Positions 15,759 to 23,938 of a stretch of DNA of 64,000 bases are shown one piece after another. The notes beneath the pieces were generated by a model that worked only from the letters and a program-made list of their open reading frames with translations, ran no database searches and was not told where the DNA came from. Source of the stretch: an uncultured Draconibacterium sp. (GTDB taxonomy: Bacteria; Bacteroidota; Bacteroidia; Bacteroidales; Prolixibacteraceae). The stretch is taken from contig NZ_OY782038.1 of the NCBI RefSeq assembly GCF_963677575.1, positions 2,793,501 to 2,857,500 of the forward strand, in the 5' to 3' direction. Made by a program: the position numbers and the translations under genes. Each line of letters starts with the position of its first letter. Within the stretch, counting starts at the first letter, position 1.

Positions 15759-17210
15759 TTATAATTCTTTACGTAAACGAGCTACCGATATTCCCATCTG
15801 CTCGCGGTATTTTGCAACGGTTCTCCGCGCAATATTGTATGATTTCTCTTTTAGGATCTTTGCCAGTTTTTCGTCAGTTAAAGGACGACGTTTGTCCTCG
15901 CCCTCAATACATTCCTGCAGAATTTTTTTGATTTCACGAGTTGAAACCTCTTCCCCGTCGTCTTTCGCCAAACCTTCGGAAAAGAAATATTTAAGCGGGT
16001 AAATTCCAAAATGTGTTTGAATGTATTTGCTGTTCGAAACCCGTGATATGGTTGAAATATCGAGCCCGGTTCTCTCGGCAATATCTTTTAATATCATCGG
16101 GCGAAGTTTGGTTTCGTCGCCTTCCTGAAAATACTCTTTCTGAAAACTGATGATTTCCGACATAGTAAGCAACAAAGTAGTTTGTCGCTGGTGTATCGCA
16201 TCGATAAACCATTTTGCCGAATCCAGTTTCTGTTTCACAAAAGTTACCGCTTCTTTGTCGGTTTTTTGCGCCTTCTGGTTTTGGCTCATGGTTCTCAGCA
16301 TCTCGGTATACGTGTCGTTAATTTTAAGCTCCGGAACATTACGCTGGTTTAACGAGAGGCTCAATTCCCCGTCAACCAATTCCAGAAGAAAATCGGGAAC
16401 AATATGCTGATTCGATTTATTTAAAGGGTTACTGTACGAGCTGCCCGGTTTTGGATTTAGCTTAAGTACCTCGTCGACACCTTTTTTCAGCTCCTCATCC
16501 GAAAGCTCCAGTTTCGATCTGATTTTGTCGTAATGCTTTTTTGTAAACTCCTGAAAATAGTCTTTTACAATGGTTTTTGCCAATTGAAACTCCTTGCTCT
16601 CTTTCCGTTCGAGTTGTAACAATAAACATTCGCGTAAATCGCGGGCCGCAATTCCGGGTGGATCAAACTCCTGAATCGCCAGTAAAATCTTCTCCAGTTT
16701 TTCCTCCGGAACATCGAGATTCATATTAAAAGCCAAATCGTCGCTGATGGCCATTAAATCTCTCCGGAGGTATCCGTCATCATCAATGTTTCCGATAATA
16801 TATTCGGCCAGTTGCTGCTCCTCATCATCTAAATCGGCCAGCCCCAGTTGCTCATTCAAAAATTCGTGAAAACTTGTACCTACCGAAAACGGCACATCAA
16901 TGTATTTATCGTCTTTCGAATAATTATTAACGTTTAACTTGTAGGTTGGAATTTCCTCGTCCTCGTAATAATCGTCCATTGAAAACTCTTCGTTGTCAAT
17001 GTCCGGATTATTATCCTGTCCGTCATCCATTTGGTCGTCAACCGACGAGGGATTATCCGATTCCAGTTCCAAAACCGGGTTTTCTTCCAGCTCCTTCTTG
17101 ATCCGTTGCTCAAGTTGCATAGTTGGGATTTCCAAAAGCTTGATCACCTGAATTTGCTGAGGTGATAACTTTTGGAGCAGCTTCTGTTGTAATGTTAGTT
17201 TTTGCTCCAT
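15759..17210 (-). CDS. rpoN: RNA polymerase sigma-54 factor
   Basis: A 483-residue sigma-54. Region I is the Gln/Leu-rich N-terminus (LTLQQKLLQKLSPQQIQVIK, then LLEIPTMQLEQRI), which contacts activators. Region II is acidic (about 45-95). Region III binds core RNA polymerase, and the DNA-binding end holds DISTISRVSNSKYI and the RpoN box ARRTVAKYRE near the C-terminus. Length is normal for Bacteroidota. Sigma-54 needs an AAA+ enhancer-binding activator; none is encoded in this window. It sits in a minus-strand series with asnS upstream and the PAP2-like gene directly downstream. Confidence 0.95.
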   Translation of the reverse strand: MEQKLTLQQKLLQKLSPQQIQVIKLLEIPTMQLEQRIKKELEENPVLELESDNPSSVDDQMDDGQDNNPDIDNEEFSMDDYYEDEEIPTYKLNVNNYSKDDKYIDVPFSVGTSFHEFLNEQLGLADLDDEEQQLAEYIIGNIDDDGYLRRDLMAISDDLAFNMNLDVPEEKLEKILLAIQEFDPPGIAARDLRECLLLQLERKESKEFQLAKTIVKDYFQEFTKKHYDKIRSKLELSDEELKKGVDEVLKLNPKPGSSYSNPLNKSNQHIVPDFLLELVDGELSLSLNQRNVPELKINDTYTEMLRTMSQNQKAQKTDKEAVTFVKQKLDSAKWFIDAIHQRQTTLLLTMSEIISFQKEYFQEGDETKLRPMILKDIAERTGLDISTISRVSNSKYIQTHFGIYPLKYFFSEGLAKDDGEEVSTREIKKILQECIEGEDKRRPLTDEKLAKILKEKSYNIARRTVAKYREQMGISVARLRKEL

Positions 17211-17274
17211 AATCCCAGTTGTTAACCCCGTAAAAATAACATTTTTTTCGGAGTAGCTTCTCTAAATTACACGA

Positions 17275-18711
17275 TCAAAATTCGGCATTTTTTGGTGCAC
17301 GCGGGAATGCGATTACGTCGCGAATGTTCCCCATTCCGGTAACAAAAAGCATAAGGCGCTCGAAACCAAGACCAAAGCCACTGTGAACAACCGAACCAAA
17401 ACGGCGGGTATCCAAATACCACCACATTTCTTCGGCCGGAATATCCATTTCTTCCATTCGCGTAGTCAGCTTTTCAAGACTCTCCTCACGCTGCGAACCT
17501 CCAATAATTTCACCAATACCGGGAAAAAGTACATCCATTGCGCCAACCGTTTTACCGTCGTCGTTCTGTTTCATGTAGAACGCTTTAATGTCTTTCGGAT
17601 AATCGGTAAGAATTACCGGGCACTTAAAATGTTTCTCTACCAAGTAACGCTCGTGCTCACTTTGTAAATCCACACCCCAATCTACCGGGAACTGGAATTT
17701 TTTCTTTTTATATGGTTTCGAGTTTTTCAAAATATTAATCGCCTCGGAGTATGGCAAACGCACAAAATCGTTTTTCAAAACAAACTCCAGCTTTTCAATC
17801 AGATCCATCGAACGCTGATCTTGTGGTTTGTTTTTCTCCTCCTGCTTTAAGCGATCTGCTAAAAACTTAAGGTCGTCCATGCAGTTATCGAGTGCATATT
17901 TTATACATGATTTCAGGAATTCTTCGGCCAGATCCATGTTGTCTTTCAGATCGTAAAAAGCCATTTCTGGTTCGATCATCCAGAACTCTGCCAGGTGACG
18001 TGTTGTGTTCGAATTTTCGGCACGGAATGTTGGGCCGAAAGTATAAATCTCGCCAAGCGCCAAAGCACCCAATTCGCCTTCCAATTGCCCCGAAACGGTT
18101 AAGTTGGTAGCTCTTCCGAAAAAGTCCTGGCTGTAATCTATCTCTCCCTCTTCTGTTAACGGCGGATTTTTTGGATCCAATGTTGAAACGCGGAACATCT
18201 GTCCGGCTCCCTCGGCATCGCTGGCCGTTACAATTGGGGTGTGCAGGTAGTTAAATCCTTTCTCGTTAAAATATTTGTGAATGGCAAAAGCCATTGCGTG
18301 GCGGATACGAAAAACCGCGCTAAACGTATTGGTACGGAAACGCAGGTGTGCATTTTCGCGCAAGAACTCCAACGAGTGTTTCTTCGGCTGGATCGGATAT
18401 TTTTCAGGATCGGCAACTCCCAGCAAATCAATCGATTTTGCATTCAACTCCACACTCTGACCACTTCCGGCCGATTCTACCAATTCTCCGGTAACAGCAA
18501 TTGCTGCTCCGGTTGTTATTTTTTGAAGTAATTCTTCGTTAAAATTTGCAACATCAACCACCACCTGAAGATTATGAATTGTAGATCCATCATTCAGCGC
18601 AATAAAATTTACGTTTTTGCTTCCGCGCTTTGTCCTTACCCAACCTTTGGCAACTACTTCGCTGCCTGTTTCTCCATTCTTCAGAATCTCTTTGATTTTT
18701 AAACGTGCCAT
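17275..18711 (-). CDS. asnS: Asparaginyl-tRNA synthetase
   Basis: A 478-residue class IIb aminoacyl-tRNA synthetase charging tRNA-Asn. An OB-fold anticodon-binding domain (about 1-115, with VAKGWVRTKRGSKN) precedes the catalytic core with motif 2 (FRAENSNTTRHLAEFWMIEPE) and motif 3 (GFGLGFERLMLFVTG). The ATG at 18711 is chosen because MARLKIKEILKNGETG is the usual N-terminus; a longer in-frame opening exists to 18828 but would run through the promoter found upstream. The EFWMIEPEMAFYDL stretch distinguishes AsnS from AspS. Its downstream end is 64 bases before rpoN. Confidence 0.96.
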   Translation of the reverse strand: MARLKIKEILKNGETGSEVVAKGWVRTKRGSKNVNFIALNDGSTIHNLQVVVDVANFNEELLQKITTGAAIAVTGELVESAGSGQSVELNAKSIDLLGVADPEKYPIQPKKHSLEFLRENAHLRFRTNTFSAVFRIRHAMAFAIHKYFNEKGFNYLHTPIVTASDAEGAGQMFRVSTLDPKNPPLTEEGEIDYSQDFFGRATNLTVSGQLEGELGALALGEIYTFGPTFRAENSNTTRHLAEFWMIEPEMAFYDLKDNMDLAEEFLKSCIKYALDNCMDDLKFLADRLKQEEKNKPQDQRSMDLIEKLEFVLKNDFVRLPYSEAINILKNSKPYKKKKFQFPVDWGVDLQSEHERYLVEKHFKCPVILTDYPKDIKAFYMKQNDDGKTVGAMDVLFPGIGEIIGGSQREESLEKLTTRMEEMDIPAEEMWWYLDTRRFGSVVHSGFGLGFERLMLFVTGMGNIRDVIAFPRAPKNAEF

Positions 18712-18785
18712 GATGTATAATTTTCTGCCTTTAATTTGTCTGTTTGGCTTTTTACAGCCTTTTAACTTTTCGAATTTTGAGCTTA

Positions 18786-18816
18786 CAAATTTATACTTTA
18801 TTAGCAATAATATAAA
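18786..18816 (-). promoter_or_regulatory. Bacteroidota-type promoter of asnS
   Basis: On the minus strand TTTA, 19 bases, TAAATTTG matches the -33/-7 consensus (TTTG, TAnnTTTG) with a single mismatch. It implies a 5' leader of roughly 65-70 bases for asnS and excludes the longer start. Confidence 0.65.
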
Positions 18817-18860
18817 CGCAAGGTACATTTTCGTCCTATTTTTAATACTTACGTGAAGAA

Positions 18861-18887
18861 GCCCCTGTTTTTATGGGGCATTTTTTC
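18861..18887 (+). terminator. Plus-strand terminator-like hairpin with no gene upstream
   Basis: GCCCC (18861-18865) and GGGGC (18875-18879) arms with a T-rich loop are followed by A and six T. No plus-strand gene precedes it, because asnS is divergent. It could end an unseen short transcript or insulate the operon downstream. Just after it, ATAATCTC-TCCG-GAGATTAT (18917-18936) is a perfect 8-bp inverted repeat that could be an operator. Confidence 0.5.
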
Positions 18888-18982
18888 TAATACTGAAGGG
18901 AAAAAATGAATGAGGTATAATCTCTCCGGAGATTATCTCAAAAAAATCACAAGAATAAATTTCGAATAAAAATTTATAGCCA

Positions 18983-19010
18983 ACGCAAGTTTTTAAATCC
19001 AGCTGTGTCA
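18983..19010 (+). promoter_or_regulatory. ECF-type promoter of the PqqD/ATP-grasp operon
   Basis: ACGCAAGT, 14 bases, GTGTCA matches four other sites in the window that lie before the sigma operon, the anti-sigma gene, a DUF2202 gene and czcCBA, with the same 14-base spacer. The -10-like GTGTCA ends 33 bases before the ATG. Assignment to the local ECF sigma factor is inference from the shared motif. Confidence 0.75.
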
Positions 19011-19043
19011 AAACTATGATGAAAATTTTTAACAGACGGTAAC

Positions 19044-19307
19044 ATGAAAATTACAGAAGAAATTAAAATCAGCGATAACGGTTTTGTTTTTAATTCGAGA
19101 ACCGGCGATTCTTTTAACCTGAATGCTTTTGGGCTCGAACTTATGAAATACATTGAATCAGGAAACGATTTTGATCAGATTAAAGCGCAAATCCTGGAAA
19201 AGTACGACATCGACGACTTGTCGTTTGAAAAGGATTTTTACGATTTCTGTGCTATACTGAAACATCACCAGATCATTTCTCAGGATAATCCTCTCGATTT
19301 CAAATAA
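19044..19307 (+). CDS. PqqD-like (RRE-type) protein
   Basis: An 87-residue cytoplasmic protein of the size and pattern of PqqD-family proteins: three short beta-strands (MKITEEIKISDNGFVFNSRT), an NLNAFGLELMKYIESGNDF helix and ILEKYDIDDLSFEKDFYDF towards the C-terminus. This winged-helix fold is the RiPP recognition element that binds leader peptides and presents them to modifying enzymes in PQQ, lasso and related pathways. It is the first gene of a tight six-gene operon, followed after 5 bases by an ATP-grasp enzyme. No separate small precursor-peptide gene is visible. The N-terminus of the decarboxylase two genes downstream contains a leader-like YxxP sequence that could be its ligand. Confidence 0.78.
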   Translation: MKITEEIKISDNGFVFNSRTGDSFNLNAFGLELMKYIESGNDFDQIKAQILEKYDIDDLSFEKDFYDFCAILKHHQIISQDNPLDFK

Positions 19308-19312
19308 CAGCT

Positions 19313-20359
19313 ATGAACAAACAGAAAATTACACTCGCTGTAACGGGACTGAACAATACTGACAATCCGGGACCCGGCGTACCCTTTATTCGTGGCATTA
19401 AAGAATCAGCAGAATTTGATACCCGCATAATCGGGCTGGTTTACGAAAACCTGGAACCGGGAATTTATATGGAGGATTTGTGTGATCGGATTTTTCAGAT
19501 ACCATATCCGTCATCAGGATCGGATGAATTGATTGAGCGTATTGAGAACATCCATCAGCAGGAAAAGATCGATGTTCTGATTCCAAACCTGGATGCAGAA
19601 CTTTTCTCATTTATGAAAAATGAGGAACATTTACGCAACCAAGGGATACACACTTTTCTTCCCAATCTGAAACAGTTTCAGGAACGCGAAAAAGACAAAC
19701 TACAGGAGTTTGGCAAGAAATACGAGATTAAGGTGCCTGGAAGTATCAATATGGGCACTCTTGGGCAGATCAAGGATTTAGAGGATAAATTTGATTACCC
19801 GGTGATGATAAAAGGCCAGTTCTACGACGCTTATGTTGCGGACAACGAAGAACAGGTTAAGCAAGCATTTCATAAAATCGCATCGAAATGGGGATTTCCG
19901 GTAATTGCACAGGAGTTTGTAAAAGGAACCGAGGTAAATGTAATTGCTCTGGGCGACGGGAAAGGAAATACTATTGCCGCCGTTCCCATGCGAAAACAAT
20001 ACATCACCGATAAAGGAAAAGCCTGGGGAGGCATAACGCTCGCCGATGAAAAGATGATGGAACTTACCCGCTCCATTATTTCAAAAACAAAATGGAAAGG
20101 CGGAATGGAGCTGGAACTGATTAAAACCAACGGTGGCGAATATTACCTCATCGAAATCAATCCGCGAATTCCGGCCTGGGTTTACCTGGCTGTTGGCGCG
20201 GGTCAAAACATCCCTGAAGCACTTGTAAAACTTGCACTGGGGAAAGAAGTACAGCCCATGACAGAATACAAAATCGGAAAAATGTTTGTCCGCTATTCTT
20301 ACGATGCCATAGTCGACCTCGAAAAATTTGCAGCCATTTCAATGAATAAGGAAATATAA
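19313..20359 (+). CDS. ATP-grasp ligase
   Basis: A 348-residue ATP-grasp enzyme of the carbamoyl-phosphate-synthase large-chain / biotin-carboxylase-like branch. A preATP-grasp Rossmann part (about 1-110, starting KITLAVTGLNN) precedes the ATP-binding part with YPVMIKGQF (nucleotide-binding Lys), AQEFVKGTEVNVIALGDGKG and the metal-binding LIEINPRIPAWVYLAVGAG (about 275-295). Such enzymes join a carboxylate, through an acyl phosphate, to an amine or thiol. The substrate is unknown. Its place between a PqqD-like protein and a PLP decarboxylase suggests peptide or amino-acid ligation, possibly on a leader-bound substrate. It has no membrane segment. Confidence 0.85.
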   Translation: MNKQKITLAVTGLNNTDNPGPGVPFIRGIKESAEFDTRIIGLVYENLEPGIYMEDLCDRIFQIPYPSSGSDELIERIENIHQQEKIDVLIPNLDAELFSFMKNEEHLRNQGIHTFLPNLKQFQEREKDKLQEFGKKYEIKVPGSINMGTLGQIKDLEDKFDYPVMIKGQFYDAYVADNEEQVKQAFHKIASKWGFPVIAQEFVKGTEVNVIALGDGKGNTIAAVPMRKQYITDKGKAWGGITLADEKMMELTRSIISKTKWKGGMELELIKTNGGEYYLIEINPRIPAWVYLAVGAGQNIPEALVKLALGKEVQPMTEYKIGKMFVRYSYDAIVDLEKFAAISMNKEI

Positions 20360-20371
20360 AACTAAGAAATA

Positions 20372-21712
20372 ATGACAAAATTAGCATACGAAAAACCTGT
20401 AATCAGCAAAATTACAGCTGGTGTTCCCAATAAATTTGGATTGCCTACCAAACAAAAGATCATCCCCGAAATTGATGGAATTCCGGTTGAGAAAATTATG
20501 GATGAATACGGCTCACCAGTATTCGTTCTTTCAGAAAAAACAATACGTAATACCATTGCAGAGGCCAAACAAGCCTTTGAAACCCGTTATCCGAAAGTTC
20601 AGTTTGCCTGGTCGTACAAAACCAATTACCTGGATGCCGTTTGCAGCATCTTCCACGACGAAGGTGCCTGGGCTGAAGTAGTTTCTGCTTTTGAATTCGA
20701 GAAAGCTCTTTCACTGGGTGTGAACGGGTCCAACATTCTATTTAACGGTCCCGAAAAATCGGAAGAAGACCTAAAACTGGCCATCGAGCATAATGCTTGC
20801 ATCCATATCGATCATTTCGATGAACTTTATTTGCTGATAAAAGTTACCCGCGAACTAAACAAAAAAGCACGGGTGGCAATACGTATCAACCTCGATGCGG
20901 GAATTTATCCCATCTGGGACCGCTTTGGTTTTAACTACGAAAACGGCGAAGCATGGAATGCGATTAACCGAATTATGCTGGCCGAGAATTTGGATTTGAT
21001 TGGTTTACATACACACATTGGCACCTACATTATGTCGGCAAATGCCTATGCTGTTGCAGCATCGAAACTGGCCAATCTTTACATGGCCACGCATCGCAAA
21101 TTCGATCACTGGTTGAAGTACATTGATTTGGGGGGTGGATTTGCATCGAAAAATACGCTGAAAGGTGCTTACATGCCCGGTTCGGAAACCTGCCCTTCGT
21201 TTGATGAATACGCCGAAGCAATATCAAATGCATTGATTTCCTCAGAAATCCCACACGAAAATCTTCCGGTGCTGTTCCTTGAAACCGGGCGCGCTCTGAT
21301 CGACGACGCGGGATATCTGCTGACAACTGTTTTGGCTAACAAACGATCAACTCAGGGGCGGCGAACCATGGTTATAGATGCCGGAGTAAACCTGCTTTTT
21401 ACCTCTTTCTGGTATAATCTTGGGGTTTATCCAACACGACAATTGTCCAACCACCTGGAAGAAAGCACCATTTACGGACCACTTTGTATGAACATTGATG
21501 TGATCCGCGACGCCATCAACTTTCCACAAGTAAAAACCGGAGAAAAACTGGTGATCGAGCGGGTTGGCGCCTACAACATGACGCAATGGATGCAGTTCAT
21601 CACTTTCAGGCCAAATGTTGTGATGATTGACCTGGATGGGAAGATGCACATTGTTCGCAAAAAGGAGAACCTTGATTCGCTTCAAAGTTTCGAACAAAAC
21701 CCGAAAAAATAG
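20372..21712 (+). CDS. Fold-III PLP-dependent decarboxylase (DAP/Orn/Arg decarboxylase family)
   Basis: A 446-residue alanine-racemase-fold decarboxylase, related to diaminopimelate and carboxynorspermidine decarboxylases. PLP would bind Lys83 in WSYKTNY; GLHTHIGTY carries the ring-stacking His, FLETGRAL corresponds to the phosphate-binding E(P)GR loop, and GPLCMNID holds the catalytic Cys position. It has an extra N-terminal tail of about 40 residues before the family start (YGSPVFVLSEK). This tail contains YEKPVISKITAG, which looks like a lasso-type RiPP leader (YxxPxLxxxG). The ATP-grasp gene ends 12 bases upstream and the transporter gene starts directly at the stop codon. True substrate unknown; ordinary lysine synthesis is unlikely in this context. 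Confidence 0.85.
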   Translation: MTKLAYEKPVISKITAGVPNKFGLPTKQKIIPEIDGIPVEKIMDEYGSPVFVLSEKTIRNTIAEAKQAFETRYPKVQFAWSYKTNYLDAVCSIFHDEGAWAEVVSAFEFEKALSLGVNGSNILFNGPEKSEEDLKLAIEHNACIHIDHFDELYLLIKVTRELNKKARVAIRINLDAGIYPIWDRFGFNYENGEAWNAINRIMLAENLDLIGLHTHIGTYIMSANAYAVAASKLANLYMATHRKFDHWLKYIDLGGGFASKNTLKGAYMPGSETCPSFDEYAEAISNALISSEIPHENLPVLFLETGRALIDDAGYLLTTVLANKRSTQGRRTMVIDAGVNLLFTSFWYNLGVYPTRQLSNHLEESTIYGPLCMNIDVIRDAINFPQVKTGEKLVIERVGAYNMTQWMQFITFRPNVVMIDLDGKMHIVRKKENLDSLQSFEQNPKK

Positions 21713-23938
21713 ATGATCGAGTTCCCGTCCATAAACAGAAAAGATATTGTTCAGTCGGTGCTGAACAGCTACTCGCAGGTATTTTTTTCGAGCTCAAACC
21801 TGCTGGCCATTCTGTTGATCATTATTAGTTTTTTTGATTACGGAGCTGGTATTGGAGGACTTTTGGCGGTGTTCGTAGCCAATTTACTAGCCTGGGGCCT
21901 GGGCTATAACAAATACCTGATCAGTTCCGGGCTATACGGCTACAATGCATTGTTGGTCGGGCTGGGAATAGGGCTGTTTTACCAACCTTCGCTTGAAGTT
22001 TATGCGCTAATAATCATCGCTGCAATTCTGACATTTTTCATTACCATAGTTTTTCAGGGAGTACTCGGGAAATACGGTTTGCCCTTTCTTAGTATTCCCT
22101 TTCTTTTCGGAATCTGGATCGTAGCTTTATCGGGCGGAGAACTGTCGGCACTAAACATTAGTGAGCGTGGTATTTTTACCTACAACGAACTATATGCGCT
22201 GGGCGGGCAAAATTTTGTAAATGTTTACGATTTTCTGGAAAAACACATTTCAAATTCCTTTGTCCGGATCTACTTTCACTCACTCGGAGCAATTTTCTTC
22301 CAAACACATTTGTTGGCCGGTATTATCATTGCCATCGGATTGCTGATTTATTCACGAATTACCTTTGTGCTTTCGGTACTTGGGTTTTCAGTTGCCTTCC
22401 TTTTTTACCGGTTGGTAGGTATCGAATTTAATTCACTGGGTTATACATTTATTGGGTTTAATTACATCCTCACCGCAATTGCACTGGGGGGCTACTACCT
22501 TGTTCCGGGACGTGTGAGTTTTGGCTGGATCGTGCTAATGTTACCCACTGTTGTTTTGGTAACTACCAGTACACAGCAAATTTTTATTCTGTTAAAAGTT
22601 TCGGCCTATTCGCTACCTTTTAACATTGTGGTTTTAATGTTTTTGTATGCATTAAAACTGCGCGAAAAACGACCACGGCAATTACTGGAAACACCAGTTC
22701 AGTTAGGTAAGCCCGAGAAGAATCTTTACCTGTATTCGGGCAACCTAAAACGTTTCCCGAGTGCTTATCCGGTATCGGCTACTTTGCCATTTTTAGGCGA
22801 GTGGACCGTAAGCCAGGGACACAGTGGAGAACACACCCACAAAGGTGCCTGGCGCCATGCATGGGATTTTGTGATTACCGACCGCAATGGCAAACAATTT
22901 AAAGGCTCCGGCGATCTTCATGAAGATTATTTCTGTTTCGGAAAAGCGGTACTCGCTCCTTTCGACGGAACAGTAGTTGAGGCAGTAAACCATATTGAGG
23001 ATAATATCATTGGCGATGTAAACACCAAAGAAAACTGGGGAAATACAGTTGTTATTAAACAAAACGATTATTTGTATGTAAAACTCAGTCATTTAAAATA
23101 TCATTCGGTAGAGGTAAAAAACGGGGATCAAGTAAAGAAGGGGCAATTACTTGGCAGATGCGGAAATTCGGGGCGTTCGCCTTATCCGCATCTGCATTTC
23201 CAGTTTCAAACTACGCCGTACATCGGTTCAGTAACACTCGATTATCCTTTTGGAAACTTTCTTTTGAAAGAGGATAAAGGCTATTCACAGAAGAATTTCG
23301 AGTTTCCTAAAAAAGAAGACATTGTAGTTAATCCCTCTAAAAATGAGTTGCTTTCAAAAGCACTGCATTTTATTCCGGGGCAGCGCATGAATATTAACGT
23401 TGAGGTTGATTCGCCCAAAGAAAGATGGCGAAAAATGGCCGGCGATTTCTCGTGGCTGGTGCAAACTGATGTGTACAACAATACCTTCATTAAATGCGAA
23501 AAAGACAATGGATTGGCTTACCTGCACAACAACGACGAGCTGCACTACTTTACCAATTATACAGGTACCAGATATTCGCCGCTTTTCTGGTTCTTTGCAG
23601 CCTTATTTAAGGTTCCCATCGGGTTTTTACCTGACAGCAAAATCAACGACTCCATTCCTATAAACATGATGTTTTCAGGGGTATTAAAATTTTTGCAGGA
23701 TTTTGTGGCACCGGTTTATCTCTTTCTGAACATCGATTATAAACTTGTAATGAAAGATGCCGGCGACATTCTTTCGTCGGGAGATGTGGAGCTGAAAGCC
23801 GAAATCAACAAAAAGATATTGGGAAAAACGGTCAACTCCTACGAAATTGATATTAAAATATCACAGGAAAATTTAATACAGGTTTCAGTAAATTTTAACG
23901 AAGCAAAGATCAACATAACATGTCAAAACGAATTGTAA
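21713..23938 (+). CDS. Urea-transporter domain fused to M23 peptidase domain
   Basis: A 741-residue two-part protein. Residues 1 to about 315 form a polytopic membrane domain of urea-transporter (UT) type, with LLAWGLGYNKYLISSGLYGYNALLVG split over two helices and the repeated second half around GYTFIGFNYILTAIALGGYYL. Residues about 350-520 form an M23/LytM-like zinc peptidase domain: RHAWD (His382, Asp385), LSHLKYH, and HLH at 493-495. A C-terminal domain of about 200 residues is unassigned. The fusion implies solute passage coupled to cleavage of a cell-wall or other peptide on one face of the membrane. Its ATG follows the decarboxylase stop with no gap, and its end overlaps the next gene by 19 bases. 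Confidence 0.82.
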   Translation: MIEFPSINRKDIVQSVLNSYSQVFFSSSNLLAILLIIISFFDYGAGIGGLLAVFVANLLAWGLGYNKYLISSGLYGYNALLVGLGIGLFYQPSLEVYALIIIAAILTFFITIVFQGVLGKYGLPFLSIPFLFGIWIVALSGGELSALNISERGIFTYNELYALGGQNFVNVYDFLEKHISNSFVRIYFHSLGAIFFQTHLLAGIIIAIGLLIYSRITFVLSVLGFSVAFLFYRLVGIEFNSLGYTFIGFNYILTAIALGGYYLVPGRVSFGWIVLMLPTVVLVTTSTQQIFILLKVSAYSLPFNIVVLMFLYALKLREKRPRQLLETPVQLGKPEKNLYLYSGNLKRFPSAYPVSATLPFLGEWTVSQGHSGEHTHKGAWRHAWDFVITDRNGKQFKGSGDLHEDYFCFGKAVLAPFDGTVVEAVNHIEDNIIGDVNTKENWGNTVVIKQNDYLYVKLSHLKYHSVEVKNGDQVKKGQLLGRCGNSGRSPYPHLHFQFQTTPYIGSVTLDYPFGNFLLKEDKGYSQKNFEFPKKEDIVVNPSKNELLSKALHFIPGQRMNINVEVDSPKERWRKMAGDFSWLVQTDVYNNTFIKCEKDNGLAYLHNNDELHYFTNYTGTRYSPLFWFFAALFKVPIGFLPDSKINDSIPINMMFSGVLKFLQDFVAPVYLFLNIDYKLVMKDAGDILSSGDVELKAEINKKILGKTVNSYEIDIKISQENLIQVSVNFNEAKINITCQNEL

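Noticed and set aside
18712..18828. Longer asnS start with 39 extra codons
   Set aside because: The extra residues are not seen in AsnS and the frame crosses a good -33/-7 promoter.
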